From Paraburkholderia sp. DHOC27 (GTDB lineage Bacteria > Pseudomonadota > Gammaproteobacteria > Burkholderiales > Burkholderiaceae): 64,000 nt of DNA. Below the pieces are notes generated by a model. That model saw nothing but the letters and a program-made list of their open reading frames with translations, was not told the DNA's origin and did not search any database. Below are positions 9,361 to 18,353 of this stretch, one piece after another. How positions within the stretch are numbered: the stretch's first letter is position 1; each line of letters begins with the position of its first letter. The stretch lies in NCBI RefSeq assembly GCF_003429005.1, contig NZ_QVQV01000010.1, positions 124,001-188,000 of the forward strand, in the 5' to 3' direction. Both the position numbers and the translations under genes were made by a program.

Positions 9361-9728
9361 TTCAGGTTGATTTTGCTCGCCATTTTCGGAATCGGCTGGA
9401 TGTTCTATACGAGTTCTTGCTGACACAGGACGTGAGCTTGGCGCCGATACGGGCTGAGGAGCTGAATGAGGAGCTGCTGCGGTTCGTCGAGCTCGTCAAG
9501 CTGCATCCCAGGATTGGCAGACCCGCCGGCCTGCTTTCAGCCACCTCGCTAGAAGGAAGGACGCGCCTGGATGTGCTGCTACGGCTGGCCAGCGAAGCAG
9601 AACTCCCGGAACTGCGCGAGTACGTACTTCGCTCGCATCTAGTGCTTTACGCGCACTCGGATAAACGCATCCTGTTTTTGTCTATACGTCATCAGCGCGA
9701 GCTGGGTTATATGCCGGAAGCAGGATAG
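9357..9728 (+). CDS. type II toxin, ParE/RelE superfamily
   Basis: This 123-aa protein has the ParE/RelE layout: an N-terminal helical hairpin (ARHFRNRLDVLYEFLLTQD), a proline-rich loop (HPRIGRPAGLL), and C-terminal strands ending in YVLRSHLVLYAHSDKRILFL and SIRHQREL. ParE members poison gyrase and RelE members cut mRNA; the sequence alone does not settle which. It is coupled to the antitoxin by a 4-bp overlap and followed by a terminator. Confidence 0.82.
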   Translation: MIQVDFARHFRNRLDVLYEFLLTQDVSLAPIRAEELNEELLRFVELVKLHPRIGRPAGLLSATSLEGRTRLDVLLRLASEAELPELREYVLRSHLVLYAHSDKRILFLSIRHQRELGYMPEAG

Positions 9729-9769
9729 AACGACGGCTGTACCCCGATCCTGCATTTCCCGGACAATCG

Positions 9770-9797
9770 AAGCCGGCCTCGCAAAGGTCGGCTTTTT
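9770..9797 (+). terminator. Rho-independent terminator after the toxin
   Basis: AAGCCGGCC, a 7-nt loop, and GGTCGGCTTTTTT form a stem with one G-T or mismatch position and a T-tract. It lies 42 bp after the toxin stop. Confidence 0.75.
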
Positions 9798-10016
9798 TAT
9801 CTACCACCCACTGGCAGTGATGCTCACGAGACGTGTGTCCTGCCGGATAACAACGACAGAGATTCAACTGGTAATCAAGGTAAGGCGGAGGGAATTCGAA
9901 ATCGCCACTCCCAATGGTGAAACCAACTGGTAGACGTTCTGGCCAGCACCAGTCAAGAGCATTGGCTACGCATTCCCGTGAGACGTGCCATGCAAGGCTT
10001 TCCAATTGGTGTTCGC

Positions 10017-10565
10017 TCAATGTTCGATCAAAAACATGATCACTTCGATTGCCATCAAGACGAAAGCGAAGCCCATCAGGATATGGATGGTTTTCCGGGA
10101 ATATCCGGGGGCAGGATTTGGACTGGGGGCACGCGAGAGCAAAGACGATTCGGACGTAGCGGGCTCTTTGACATACGAACGTGAGCCTATCGTGACGTTC
10201 TCATTCGACTCTACGTTGCTGAGCGGCCACTCAGCGGTAATCTGGATGCCGTCGTAGTCGAAGCAGTATTCATCGTTCGCATTGAGTAGAACAATACCGG
10301 TTTCGAGTAGTTTCTGGAGATCATCGGTCAACGCCTGGTTGGAGGCTAGGGTCCGTGCCGCAATCTGTTCCACTGGAAGCGGCCCAGATTCGAGCAACAA
10401 CTGCACGATTTTCATCCGATCCGCTCTCATCAGCCGTAGAAGCTCGACGGGATCATCAAAACTGGTACGGTACCGTTGTTCTCCAACTGCCGGAAGGCGA
10501 CGGCTGACGTGGTCACCAAGGAACGCGGGCGTCGCGACAACTTCAAGAATTAGTCTCTTTTTCAT
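10017..10565 (-). CDS. winged-helix-like protein with C-terminal membrane anchor
   Basis: From the ATG at 10565 this is a 182-aa protein. Residues about 30-110 resemble an ArsR/MarR-type winged helix (RADRMKIVQLLLESGPLPVE, then LTDDLQKLLETGIVLLNAND). The middle is a flexible Ser/Pro-rich linker, and the last 24 residues form a hydrophobic helix (TIHILMGFAFVLMAIEVIMF). This suggests a one-component regulator tethered to the inner membrane. Two small membrane proteins are encoded just upstream on the same strand. The longer reading to 10820 is rejected because its N-terminus overlaps them. I do not recognise a named family. Confidence 0.65.
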   Translation of the reverse strand: MKKRLILEVVATPAFLGDHVSRRLPAVGEQRYRTSFDDPVELLRLMRADRMKIVQLLLESGPLPVEQIAARTLASNQALTDDLQKLLETGIVLLNANDEYCFDYDGIQITAEWPLSNVESNENVTIGSRSYVKEPATSESSLLSRAPSPNPAPGYSRKTIHILMGFAFVLMAIEVIMFLIEH

Positions 10566-10636
10566 AGGTGTTGGCTTAGGGTGGCGTGCGAGTGACGGTT
10601 GATGTCCGATGCGAGATGCCGGCGAATAACTGGTAA

Positions 10637-10807
10637 TTAAAGATCGAACTTCCCATGAAGCTCGCGCCGCAAGAATTCGATAACGTACGGGAGGACGGCG
10701 GCCAGAATGGTGGCCGTCAAAACGATCGTGCGTGCGGCCACCAGCACCAAAAGAAGCGTGACGTCGTTTTCGATCAGGGTGACGTCGGTTGTCCAACGAG
10801 GAAACAT
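10637..10807 (-). CDS. small single-pass membrane protein
   Basis: A 56-aa ORF beginning MFPRWTTDVTL with one strong hydrophobic helix (VTLLLVLVAARTIVLTATIL) and a basic C-terminus (FLRRELHGKFDL). It sits 71 bp upstream of the membrane-anchored winged-helix gene and overlaps the 38-aa ORF at 10774 in another frame. The hydrophobic pattern and position support a real small protein; function is unknown. Confidence 0.45.
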   Translation of the reverse strand: MFPRWTTDVTLIENDVTLLLVLVAARTIVLTATILAAVLPYVIEFLRRELHGKFDL

Positions 10808-10890
10808 ACCTTTGCGACATCTCCCAGTTGATTCACGCCCCACATACTGAAAAACAAGCCAATCAGAACCGTAGCGAACGAAAGCAACAT
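10774..10890 (-). CDS. possible 38-aa membrane peptide
   Basis: The ATG at 10890 opens a short frame, MLLSFATVLIGLFFSMWGVN and so on, with one transmembrane helix and a stop at 10774. The same frame is open upstream to a TAA and reads plausibly (PKGLALLVHIFGYL) but has no ATG there, so the protein may be longer with a non-standard start or be a remnant. It overlaps the next small membrane ORF by 34 bp. Confidence 0.3.
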   Translation of the reverse strand: MLLSFATVLIGLFFSMWGVNQLGDVAKVCFLVGQPTSP

Positions 10891-12063
10891 AGTTAGATAT
10901 CCAAAAATATGTACTAACAAGGCAAGTCCCTTAGGAATGTTATAGAACGCATCAATGTTCTCAGGTCGTGTTTATTGTCTCGCGTGTCAGCATCACTCTC
11001 CTTGTTGTGGCTGCTTTCTGATTAACGAGAAAAAACCGTCGTTTCTGGAACGTTCTCTATCCGGAACCGTACCAGGATAAGGAGTGCGATCCGCAATGCA
11101 AATGAACGTCGCCAACTGCGCGATATCGCGCAGTTGCTTGCTGAAAATTCCCTTCTTAGTTCAATCGGCGCGCGTCTCCTTGCTGGAAACGGAACGCAAA
11201 AAGGCCGCTGGACGAGCGGCGGGGGAGGGCGGGATCGGGAGTCGGATAGCGGCGAATGCCATGAGGTGGCCTGCCGCCTTCTATTGATAATTCAGGAAAC
11301 GGGCGTTCGCGTGTAGCCGAAGTATCACGCAAAAAATAAGGAATTGTCAGATCAGCAGACCTGCAGCAGGAAGCGCGGGAACCATGACGTACCTGGGTTT
11401 TTTCTAAACCGGTAAGGGAGAGCCTAGAATCTTCCGACCGAGCATGCGCCGTTGGCTGGAAGGGGGCCGCGGCAGTCTGTCCGCTATCGCGTCAGCGATT
11501 GCTTGCCCGTATCCCGGCGTATCCATTCAGGTCTTTAATTGTCAGTGTCAAGGGAAATCCTCCTGGCGAAACTGACGTATTTGCATTGCCGCTGCTCATT
11601 GTGCAGCGGCGCAATACGAAAGTGTGAAATGAGATCCTAACCTCGATTCGCGCAGGACGCTTCTATGCTGGCTCTTGCGCAAGCCCAAGGACGAGCGCAC
11701 CCAGCGACGCGATCGTTCAGAGAGGCAATCACGCAAACCGCTCACACAGCCGTGCGGCTCACCCGGGCAAGTTTCGCGCAACCTGAGTCTCACTTTCTAA
11801 CAGAACGAGAATTTTCTGTATCCGAGGTTTAGGCGTGCGAGCTTTCTGGTGCGGCGATTTACGCGGCGCGTGGTGCCACGTTCGCATCTTTGCTTCGTGT
11901 CTGAAAAAATGTTTCGCCCTCCGCCTTGCTGCCTCGCCACATGACGGAGAAAGACTCGCATAGTTTCCGTTGGGAGCGAGGCCCGCCTGTGCGTCATGAC
12001 TGGATCAAACGGTGGGCCCGTCGTCAAAATCCTTGAGTTCCACGCGGATTGGTCGCAGAAACC
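10891..12063. other. 1.2-kb non-coding region with palindromes
   Basis: No gene is supported on either strand. The stretch holds a perfect 24-bp palindrome at 11113-11136, a GCCGCT/AGCGGC hairpin near 11202-11218, and an 8-bp inverted repeat GCCGCTGC/GCAGCGGC at 11588-11610. Dense symmetry without coding sequence suggests regulatory or replication-related DNA. Confidence 0.5.
11113..11136. repeat. perfect 24-bp palindrome
   Basis: CAACTGCGCGAT is followed directly by its exact reverse complement with no loop. A loopless palindrome of this length is typical of a protein-binding site (operator, partition or resolution site) rather than a terminator. It lies alone in a 1.2-kb gene-free region. 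Confidence 0.7.
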
Positions 12064-13980
12064 TCAATACACGGGAGTGGTCAGTGTGGAAAGCGCTTGA
12101 CGCACATCGTCAACCGTAATCGTCGTATCACCCGATTCAATATGACGCTCCGCGGCGTCGTCGATCAGTCTTTGCAATGCAGCGTCAGTATCCGCGATCG
12201 ACGACCCTTCAAGCATGGAGATCACGCAATCCACCGCCTGTCGGGATATCAAAAAGACTCCCTCCGCCTTGACCTTCAACCGTGAGCGGATGTAATCCGC
12301 GAGCGAGTCGCGTGATGGCACATCAAAGCGGATCTTCTGCGAAAGGCGGCCGCCGCGCAGCACTGCAGGATCCAGCGCCTCCGGATGGTTGGTGGCGGCA
12401 ATTATCAGCACATCGGGCACCCGACCGTCGGCGCCATCGATCGAGGCAAGGATCCGGTTGGTCACAGATACCGCAGGCGACATGGCACGATTCCGGAAAA
12501 CATCATCTGCTTCGTCCACGAATACGATGCACGGCCGCAGGTTTTTCGCCTGGCCGTATAGCTGGGGCCACGCGGAATGACTGGAGAGCAGATCTGCGCC
12601 GGTCGTTTTGAGAATCGCCCAACCGCTGGCCTTTGCGATGGCCATCGCCGCCTGCGTCTTGCCCGTACCGGGTGGACCATAGAACAGAATGCCACGGGGG
12701 AGAGTGCCGCCGAGTTGCTCCATGCGGTGAACATGGCGTAGCCGCAGTGCGAGCTTTTTCAGCTCATCACGCGCACCATCGGGCATGATGATCTCCTCGA
12801 CCGTCTTTACCTTCTCCGGCAGATGTCCCTTTGATCCCTGGATACGACGCATGGCCTGTATGGCCAGATCGAACGACACCACGCCACTTCCGATAAGACC
12901 TTCGCGGCGCATGTCAGCAAGCTGCGGACCAATCGCCATCAAACGCGCCGCACTGAACCCCTCCCAACGAGTAGCGAGACTCGTCAGCACGGACTCGCCA
13001 AACGCATTTGGCCCGAGCGCCTTAAAGACTGAGCGGGAAAGCAATGCTTCTCGTGCCTGCGCGTCCGGCGGCGGTACCTCAACCTTGAAATCGAAGCGTC
13101 CTTCGCGTACGGCGGCTCCGTCCAGCCAGTCGAGATTGTTGGTGGCCGCGATCAATACGACACGGGTTCCGCGAAGACGGACGACCTCGGTGAGGATGGT
13201 GTTGGTCAAATCACGGGCCATATGGTGCGAGTCTTGCCTCGTCTGGATAAAGCTGTCCGCCTCATCAATCAGCAAAACAGCCTGACCGAGCCGCGTCGCC
13301 TGCGCAAAGGCTGCCTTTACCCGCTCGGGCGTCTCGTTAACCCATTTCGAGGCGACGTCTTGAAAGGAAAGCGAAATAAACGGGACGTTCAATTCGCCAG
13401 CCAGTGCTTCAGCAAACATTGTTTTGCCGTTACCAGGTTCACCGGAAAGCAAGATGCCGTTTCTCGCATCAGGGTTGACGAGGATGTCACGCGCTGCATT
13501 GAGCAACCGGTTCTTTGTCTCAGCCATCCCCGTAATGGCGTCAAAACCAAAACGGGCGCGCAGCACCCGATCGTCCAGTGAGTACACCTGCTGGGGCAGT
13601 GGTTGAGCGGCTGCCTTCTGCGTTCCCGAGCGAGAAGATACCTGTCGCGCAGGTCGTACGTCGGATTGTCGGGCCTGACGGTACCGGTAGCCGGCACGCA
13701 TTGCCAGGAACAGCACGATTCCGGCGCCGAGCAGGAACGCACCCATGACTGAAGTCTTGCCAAACGAAAGCACCAGTATCCCGAGGGTGCCGGTTGCCAT
13801 CAACCAGCGGACGACACGAACGTAGCGGTGCAGTACGAGCGCCACGCCGACGCAGGCAAGCATTGCGAGCAGCCGATGCATGTCACTGAGATGAAGAACT
13901 GAGCCGACGGCCGCGCCCGCGAGGACTCCGGTCACAATAGGAGGGAACAGGCGGGCCGTGAACAGGATGGCATCCTTCAT
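12064..13980 (-). CDS. membrane-anchored tandem AAA+ ATPase
   Basis: From the ATG at 13980, preceded by AAGGAAAA, this is a 638-aa protein. Residues 1-95 contain three or four hydrophobic helices, so it is anchored in the inner membrane. Two AAA+ modules follow. The first has Walker A GEPGNGKT (180-187), Walker B LLIDEAD (236-242), and sensor AATNN with arginine-finger-like REGRFD. The second has GPPGTGKT (435-442), VFVDEAD, AATNH and RGGRLS. The architecture is like Cdc48/NSF or FtsH without the protease, so it probably unfolds or remodels membrane-associated proteins. It follows a two-helix membrane protein and a small basic protein in one operon. The partner and substrate are unknown. Confidence 0.85.
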   Translation of the reverse strand: MKDAILFTARLFPPIVTGVLAGAAVGSVLHLSDMHRLLAMLACVGVALVLHRYVRVVRWLMATGTLGILVLSFGKTSVMGAFLLGAGIVLFLAMRAGYRYRQARQSDVRPARQVSSRSGTQKAAAQPLPQQVYSLDDRVLRARFGFDAITGMAETKNRLLNAARDILVNPDARNGILLSGEPGNGKTMFAEALAGELNVPFISLSFQDVASKWVNETPERVKAAFAQATRLGQAVLLIDEADSFIQTRQDSHHMARDLTNTILTEVVRLRGTRVVLIAATNNLDWLDGAAVREGRFDFKVEVPPPDAQAREALLSRSVFKALGPNAFGESVLTSLATRWEGFSAARLMAIGPQLADMRREGLIGSGVVSFDLAIQAMRRIQGSKGHLPEKVKTVEEIIMPDGARDELKKLALRLRHVHRMEQLGGTLPRGILFYGPPGTGKTQAAMAIAKASGWAILKTTGADLLSSHSAWPQLYGQAKNLRPCIVFVDEADDVFRNRAMSPAVSVTNRILASIDGADGRVPDVLIIAATNHPEALDPAVLRGGRLSQKIRFDVPSRDSLADYIRSRLKVKAEGVFLISRQAVDCVISMLEGSSIADTDAALQRLIDDAAERHIESGDTTITVDDVRQALSTLTTPVY

Positions 13981-14050
13981 GGAAGTTTTCCTTATAAGCA
14001 AACGTGATTGCCGAAGCGATTTCATCTGTACTCTGAGGTAAACAGGGCGT

Positions 14051-14413
14051 CTAGCGATACCGCGGCATGATCTCTTCCTCAATCAGGTCGTACAGATCGT
14101 CGCGGACAAACTGCGCGAACTCCTCACGTTCGTAGATAGCGACCGTGACGAAAAGACTCGTGAAGCCGATGGCGATACCCTTGACCGCAACAATCACCCC
14201 AAGTGCGATACCCTGCGCCAGTGCGGGGAAGGTCCCCTGCAGACTGGCGAGTCCCAGCACAACTCCAAGACACGAAGTGCAAGCCATGATTACTGGGCTG
14301 AAGAACAAAAGGACAGCTGCGGTGTTCCAGAACACTTTGACCGAGCGAGGCAGGCACGCGTGGTCTGGATGAAGGAAGCTGAAATATGGCGTTTGCTGTT
14401 GATCGTTGTGCAT
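14051..14413 (-). CDS. small membrane protein in the AAA+ operon
   Basis: A 120-aa protein with two or three hydrophobic segments (VFWNTAAVLLFFSPVIMACT, GVVLGLASLQG, and IALGVIVAVKGIAIGFTSLF) and an acidic C-terminus (DDLYDLIEEEIMPRYR). It lies 70 bp upstream of the tandem AAA+ gene on the same strand. An adaptor or membrane partner for that ATPase is a reasonable inference. No family is recognised. Confidence 0.65.
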   Translation of the reverse strand: MHNDQQQTPYFSFLHPDHACLPRSVKVFWNTAAVLLFFSPVIMACTSCLGVVLGLASLQGTFPALAQGIALGVIVAVKGIAIGFTSLFVTVAIYEREEFAQFVRDDLYDLIEEEIMPRYR

Positions 14414-14525
14414 TTGGAACTCCGATTTCGGGTGGTGAACTCAATCTGTTGGGTCTATCGTTTCAGACGTTTTCGTGAGGCAGAACCAGGTTCTCAGGCT
14501 TTGGCGGCAACGCAAGTCCGATCCG

Positions 14526-14810
14526 TCATCGGAGGACGATGAGCGGTCGTCCGCGGCTAGGCAGCCACTGGTGTGGGCTCGGCCCCCAACGGCGCGAACG
14601 CTTGCGCATCGGCTTGGTGCGCCGCTTGTTCTGCCGCAACTGGCGACGCGAATGTGCGATCGGACGCTTCAGATCGGCACTCAGGCGCCGGTATAAGGCT
14701 TCAATTGCTCCGGGCGGGATGTCGGCGTCGATATATCCAGTGGCACCTGAATCGGTGACGACCTTGATGACCTCGCGGCCATTGGCAGCGGTGAAGCGTG
14801 TGGTTTTCAT
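14526..14810 (-). CDS. hypothetical small basic protein, first gene of the AAA+ operon
   Basis: A 94-aa protein starting MKTTRFTAANGREVIKVVTD with an AGGTC ribosome site. The N-terminal half looks folded (GATGYIDADIPPGAIEALYR), and the C-terminal half is strongly basic (RRQLRQNKRRTKPMRKRSRR), which suggests nucleic-acid or acidic-lipid contact. It precedes the two membrane proteins on the same strand. No family is recognised. Confidence 0.5.
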   Translation of the reverse strand: MKTTRFTAANGREVIKVVTDSGATGYIDADIPPGAIEALYRRLSADLKRPIAHSRRQLRQNKRRTKPMRKRSRRWGPSPHQWLPSRGRPLIVLR

Positions 14811-15491
14811 CTGGGACCTCAGTATCTGTCTGTCTTATCGTTCACTTGCGGAGATGCCGTCGTAGCCACCGTGCTACTACGATGAGTGGCATGAAATAGT
14901 CGACGAGACACTGACGGCACTCATCGACGAATACCTGCCAGAGGTTTTTGCTGGAATTGCTCACAGGCTGGTCCTTTTAAAATTGGGTCCGCTGGAATAG
15001 CTTGAGGTTTCGGAAAACAGATGCTCATTCAGAATCGCACGAAGGTGCGTCGATGCAAGCCCGGTCAGTCAACGCCGGCATTTCCGACGGACGCGTGGGC
15101 ACTGAATTGAGATCGGTTTGCGCATCAGAGAGCAGCGAGTGGGACAGCGGCCGCCGCCCCGTCTGAAGAGGCAAGAGCGAGTGTTGTCGCAGGAAAGCAG
15201 TCTGGCGGGGCGGAAGTCTTTTTGACGAATGGTCACTGAGCCGTTGCCGGTTCTGGCAGACGGCGAGCCGTGGAAGTCTGGTGGAGGATGCATTGCTGTG
15301 TACACGGATATCGCGTGCTGCCCCCGGAATGCAATGAAAAAAGCATCCACGTTCGCGACTTGAGCTGCGATCCGTAATCAATGAAAACCAAGGGATGAAG
15401 GAGATGTAAAGAGACTTAGGACTCCTTTTGCAGATGCAAGGCAGGGAAAATCCCGTGCTCTCCGACAGGAGATGCCCGTCTTGTGTGACGA
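14811..15491. other. intergenic region before the insertion sequence
   Basis: No intact gene. A short plus-strand frame at about 14868-14999 reads like the tail of a protein (YYDEWHEIVDETLTALIDEY) but has a stop immediately upstream and no start codon. It may be the remnant of a gene cut off long ago. The rest shows nothing recognisable. Confidence 0.4.
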
Positions 15492-15593
15492 TGTTGATTT
15501 GCACGGAATCCTGACCCACCCTACGCAGTAATTTGCATCGAATATTGACCCACGTAGAACACTGACCTGCTCGGCAACGGGCAGGGGAACGGA

Positions 15594-17120
15594 GTGATCG
15601 ACGTGGCTATATTGAGCATCATCCGACGCTGGCACTTTCGCGATCATGTCTCGTTGCGCGAGATTGCCAAACGGCTGGGCGTGTCCAGAAACACGGTCAG
15701 GCGTTACATACGGGCCGACACAGTGCTGCCGGCCTATCCCGAGCGCCACAGCCCCAGCAAGCTCGACGGGTTCGCTGCGAAGCTCGCAGGCTGGCCCAAG
15801 ACCGAAGCGAGCCGGCCCCGCAAGCAGCGCAGAACCCTCAAACAGATTCACGCGGACCTCTGCGCGCTAGGCTTCACCGGTTCGTATGACCGTGTCGCGG
15901 CGTTTGCCCGGCGCTGGCGACAGGAACAGCACGAGCAGGCAAAGACGACCGGACGCGGCACGTTTGTTCCACTGCGCTTCGCCGCAGGCGAAGCGTTCCA
16001 GTTCGACTGGAGCGAAGACTGGGCCGTCATCAATGGCGAGCGTGCCAAGCTGCAGGTTGCACAGCTCAAGCTCAGCCACAGCCGTGCCTTCTTCCTGCGG
16101 GCATATCTCCTGCAGACACACGAGATGCTGTTCGACGCGCATCATCACGCGTTCGTCGCGTGGGGCGGCATTCCACGCCGCGGCATCTATGGCAACATGA
16201 AGACCGCTGTCGACAGGGTGCATCCCGGCAAGGTGCGTGAGGTCAACGCACGCTTCAGCGCGATGGTGAGTCATTACCTGTTTGACGCCGAGTTCTGCAA
16301 CGTCGCTTCTGGCTGGGAGAAGGGGCAGATCGAGAAGAACGTCCAGGACAGCCGTCATCGGCTCTGGCAGAAGGTGCCGACGTTCGGTTCGCTCGCCGCA
16401 CTCAACGACTGGCTGGCCGACCAGTGTGTGCTGCTCTGGCAGCAAACGCGACACCCGGTGCAGGATACGACGGTCTGGGATGCGTGGTCAGCCGAGCGAC
16501 CACACCTGATGCCGGTAGGCCAACCGTTCGACGGCTTCGTCGAACACACCAAGCGCGTTTCCCCAACCTGTCTGGTGAACTTCGAACGCAACCGCTACAG
16601 CGTACCGGCGTCGTTCGCCAACCGGCCCATCAGCCTGCGCGTCTATGCCGCAAAGCTCGTCTTCGCCGCCGAAGGTCAGGTGATTGCCGAGCACGATCGG
16701 CGCATCAACCGCAGTCACGACCACGGCGAAACCATTTACGACTGGCGTCACTACCTGGCAGTCCTGCAGCGCAAACCGGGCGCGCTTCGCAATGGAGCAC
16801 CCTTCGCCGAGTTTCCGGCTGGCTTCCGCAAGCTGCAGGGCGTGCTGCTGAAGCGTCCTGGGGGTGACCGGGAGATGGTCGAGATTCTGGCGCTGGTCCT
16901 GCTGCACGACGAACAGATGGTGCTCGCTGCAGTTGAGCTGGCGTTCGAAGCTGGCGCGCCGAACAAGCAGACGGTGCTGAATATTTTGAGCAGGCTACTC
17001 GACAGCCCGCCTGTGCCGCCGCTGCAGACACCGCAGGCCTTCGCACTGACCGTCGAGCCACAAGCCAACGTCAGCCGCTACGATCGACTAAGGGGCCGGG
17101 AGGATAACCATGCAGCCTGA
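15594..17120 (+). CDS. istA: IS21-family transposase IstA
   Basis: A 508-aa DDE transposase with a GTG start behind GGGGAACGGAG. The N-terminal helix-turn-helix (HVSLREIAKRLGVSRNTVRR) binds the element ends. The catalytic core follows (FQFDWSEDWAVINGERAKLQ, with the first Asp, then the ARFSAMVSHYLFD region and the GWEKGQIEKNV segment with the Glu). The C-terminal region is the IS21-specific beta-barrel. It overlaps istB by 11 bp. Confidence 0.95.
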   Translation: MIDVAILSIIRRWHFRDHVSLREIAKRLGVSRNTVRRYIRADTVLPAYPERHSPSKLDGFAAKLAGWPKTEASRPRKQRRTLKQIHADLCALGFTGSYDRVAAFARRWRQEQHEQAKTTGRGTFVPLRFAAGEAFQFDWSEDWAVINGERAKLQVAQLKLSHSRAFFLRAYLLQTHEMLFDAHHHAFVAWGGIPRRGIYGNMKTAVDRVHPGKVREVNARFSAMVSHYLFDAEFCNVASGWEKGQIEKNVQDSRHRLWQKVPTFGSLAALNDWLADQCVLLWQQTRHPVQDTTVWDAWSAERPHLMPVGQPFDGFVEHTKRVSPTCLVNFERNRYSVPASFANRPISLRVYAAKLVFAAEGQVIAEHDRRINRSHDHGETIYDWRHYLAVLQRKPGALRNGAPFAEFPAGFRKLQGVLLKRPGGDREMVEILALVLLHDEQMVLAAVELAFEAGAPNKQTVLNILSRLLDSPPVPPLQTPQAFALTVEPQANVSRYDRLRGREDNHAA

Positions 17121-17886
17121 CGTCATGATGCAGATGCTCAAGTCGCTCAAGCTGCACGGGATGGCACAGGCGTTGGGCGAGCTCGCAGCGCAGGACTCGC
17201 CGGCCTACAAGTCGGCTTCGCTAGTGCTTGCCGGGCTGCTTAAGGCCGAACTGGCAGAACGCGAAGTACGTTCAATCGCGTACCAGATGAAGGTGGCGCG
17301 CTTCCCGGCGTATCGCCATATCGGTGGATTCGACTTCAGTTGCAGCGATGCAAACGAAGCGCTGGTGCGGCAGCTGTACCAGTGCAAGTTCATCGACTCG
17401 GCGCACAACATCGTTCTGGTGGGCGGACCCGGCACTGGAAAGACCCATCTGGCAACCGCTATCGGTGTGCAGGCTCTCGAACATCATCGCCGTCGCGTGC
17501 GCTTCTTCTCCACCATCGAGCTGGTCAATGCACTCGAGCAGGAGAAGCTGGTGGGCAAGCCGGGGCAGCTCGCAACACGGCTCGTGTATGCCGATCTCGT
17601 GGTGCTGGACGAACTCGGCTACCTGCCGTTCAGCCAGACCGGCGGTGCGCTGCTGTTCCACCTGCTCAGCAAGCTCTACGAACGAACCAGCATCATCATC
17701 ACCACCAATCTGAGCTTCGCTGAATGGACCAGTGTGTTTAGCGATGCAAAGATGACGACGGCGCTGCTCGACCGGCTCACGCACCACTGCCACATTGTAG
17801 AAACAGGCAACGATAGCTATCGTTTCAGAAACAGCACGACGCAGCCAAAGAAGGAGAGAAAGAAGACCCAGACACCCATTGCATAA
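17110..17886 (+). CDS. istB: IS21-family helper ATPase IstB
   Basis: A 258-aa AAA+ ATPase of the DnaC/IstB type that assists target selection and transposition. It has an N-terminal helical domain, Walker A GGPGTGKTHLA, Walker B LVVLDELGY, and a C-terminal basic tail. It overlaps istA by 11 bp, the usual arrangement. Confidence 0.95.
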   Translation: MQPDVMMQMLKSLKLHGMAQALGELAAQDSPAYKSASLVLAGLLKAELAEREVRSIAYQMKVARFPAYRHIGGFDFSCSDANEALVRQLYQCKFIDSAHNIVLVGGPGTGKTHLATAIGVQALEHHRRRVRFFSTIELVNALEQEKLVGKPGQLATRLVYADLVVLDELGYLPFSQTGGALLFHLLSKLYERTSIIITTNLSFAEWTSVFSDAKMTTALLDRLTHHCHIVETGNDSYRFRNSTTQPKKERKKTQTPIA

Positions 17887-17959
17887 CCCACAAAGCTGGT
17901 CCAACGGGTGGGTCAGAATTCAATGCAAATCGTGGGTCAGGATTCCATGCAAATCAACA

Positions 17960-18353
17960 GCTAGACCAAGGACGTGTTCGACGTCCGGTTCTTTAACCTG
18001 GAACTATGCGGGTAAATGCAGTCAGTACCGGGGGTACATGGCACCTCGAAGGGGCCGCTCTCGAGAGACACAAGCGGCTGTAACGGGTCGAGCCATGCCA
18101 GTTGCATGAGGCGTGTGCCGGCGGCGACAATCGCGCCGTTTCGTGGGACGCAGTGCGGCCACAAGGCGACGGTCACTTGCCTTTCTGTTTGGCCGTCGCA
18201 GTGGCGGTTGCAGCTCATTAACGGTCATTGATAATCCTGCCTGGTAAGGTCTGTAGGCTATCGATCCGCGCTGGATGTTGGCTCGAAATGCGGAGACTTG
18301 GCTATTCCTTTAAATCCCAACGGTTTTCCGGTTAACAGCAGTCGTATGCGAAG
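17960..18353. other. intergenic, nothing recognised
   Basis: About 390 bp between the insertion sequence and the lipoprotein gene. Several short ORFs overlap on both strands but none has a recognisable domain or a convincing start. Confidence 0.5.

Larger units (their letters stand above)
15492..17959 (+). mobile_element. IS21-family insertion sequence
   Basis: A 2,468-bp element carrying istA and istB between matching ends. The left end begins TGTTGATTTGCACGGAATCC and the right end, read inverted, begins TGTTGATTTGCATGGAATCC. Each end has a second, internal copy of the AATTTGCAT-n-GAAT-n-TGACCCAC motif, as is usual for the multiple terminal repeats of this family. No target-site duplication is visible: the flanks read gacga on the left and gctag on the right. 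Both genes look intact. Confidence 0.9.

Noticed and set aside
9682..10020. 112-aa minus-strand ORF starting at a TTG overlapping the membrane-anchored regulator stop
   Set aside because: Its 3' half runs backwards through the toxin terminator and the toxin end, it has no ATG, and it has no recognised motif.
14868..14999. Plus-strand frame reading like the end of a protein
   Set aside because: A stop directly upstream and no start codon; too short to name, noted only as a possible relic.
15025..15519. 164-aa minus-strand ORF before the insertion sequence
   Set aside because: It runs into the IS21 left end and shows no family character.
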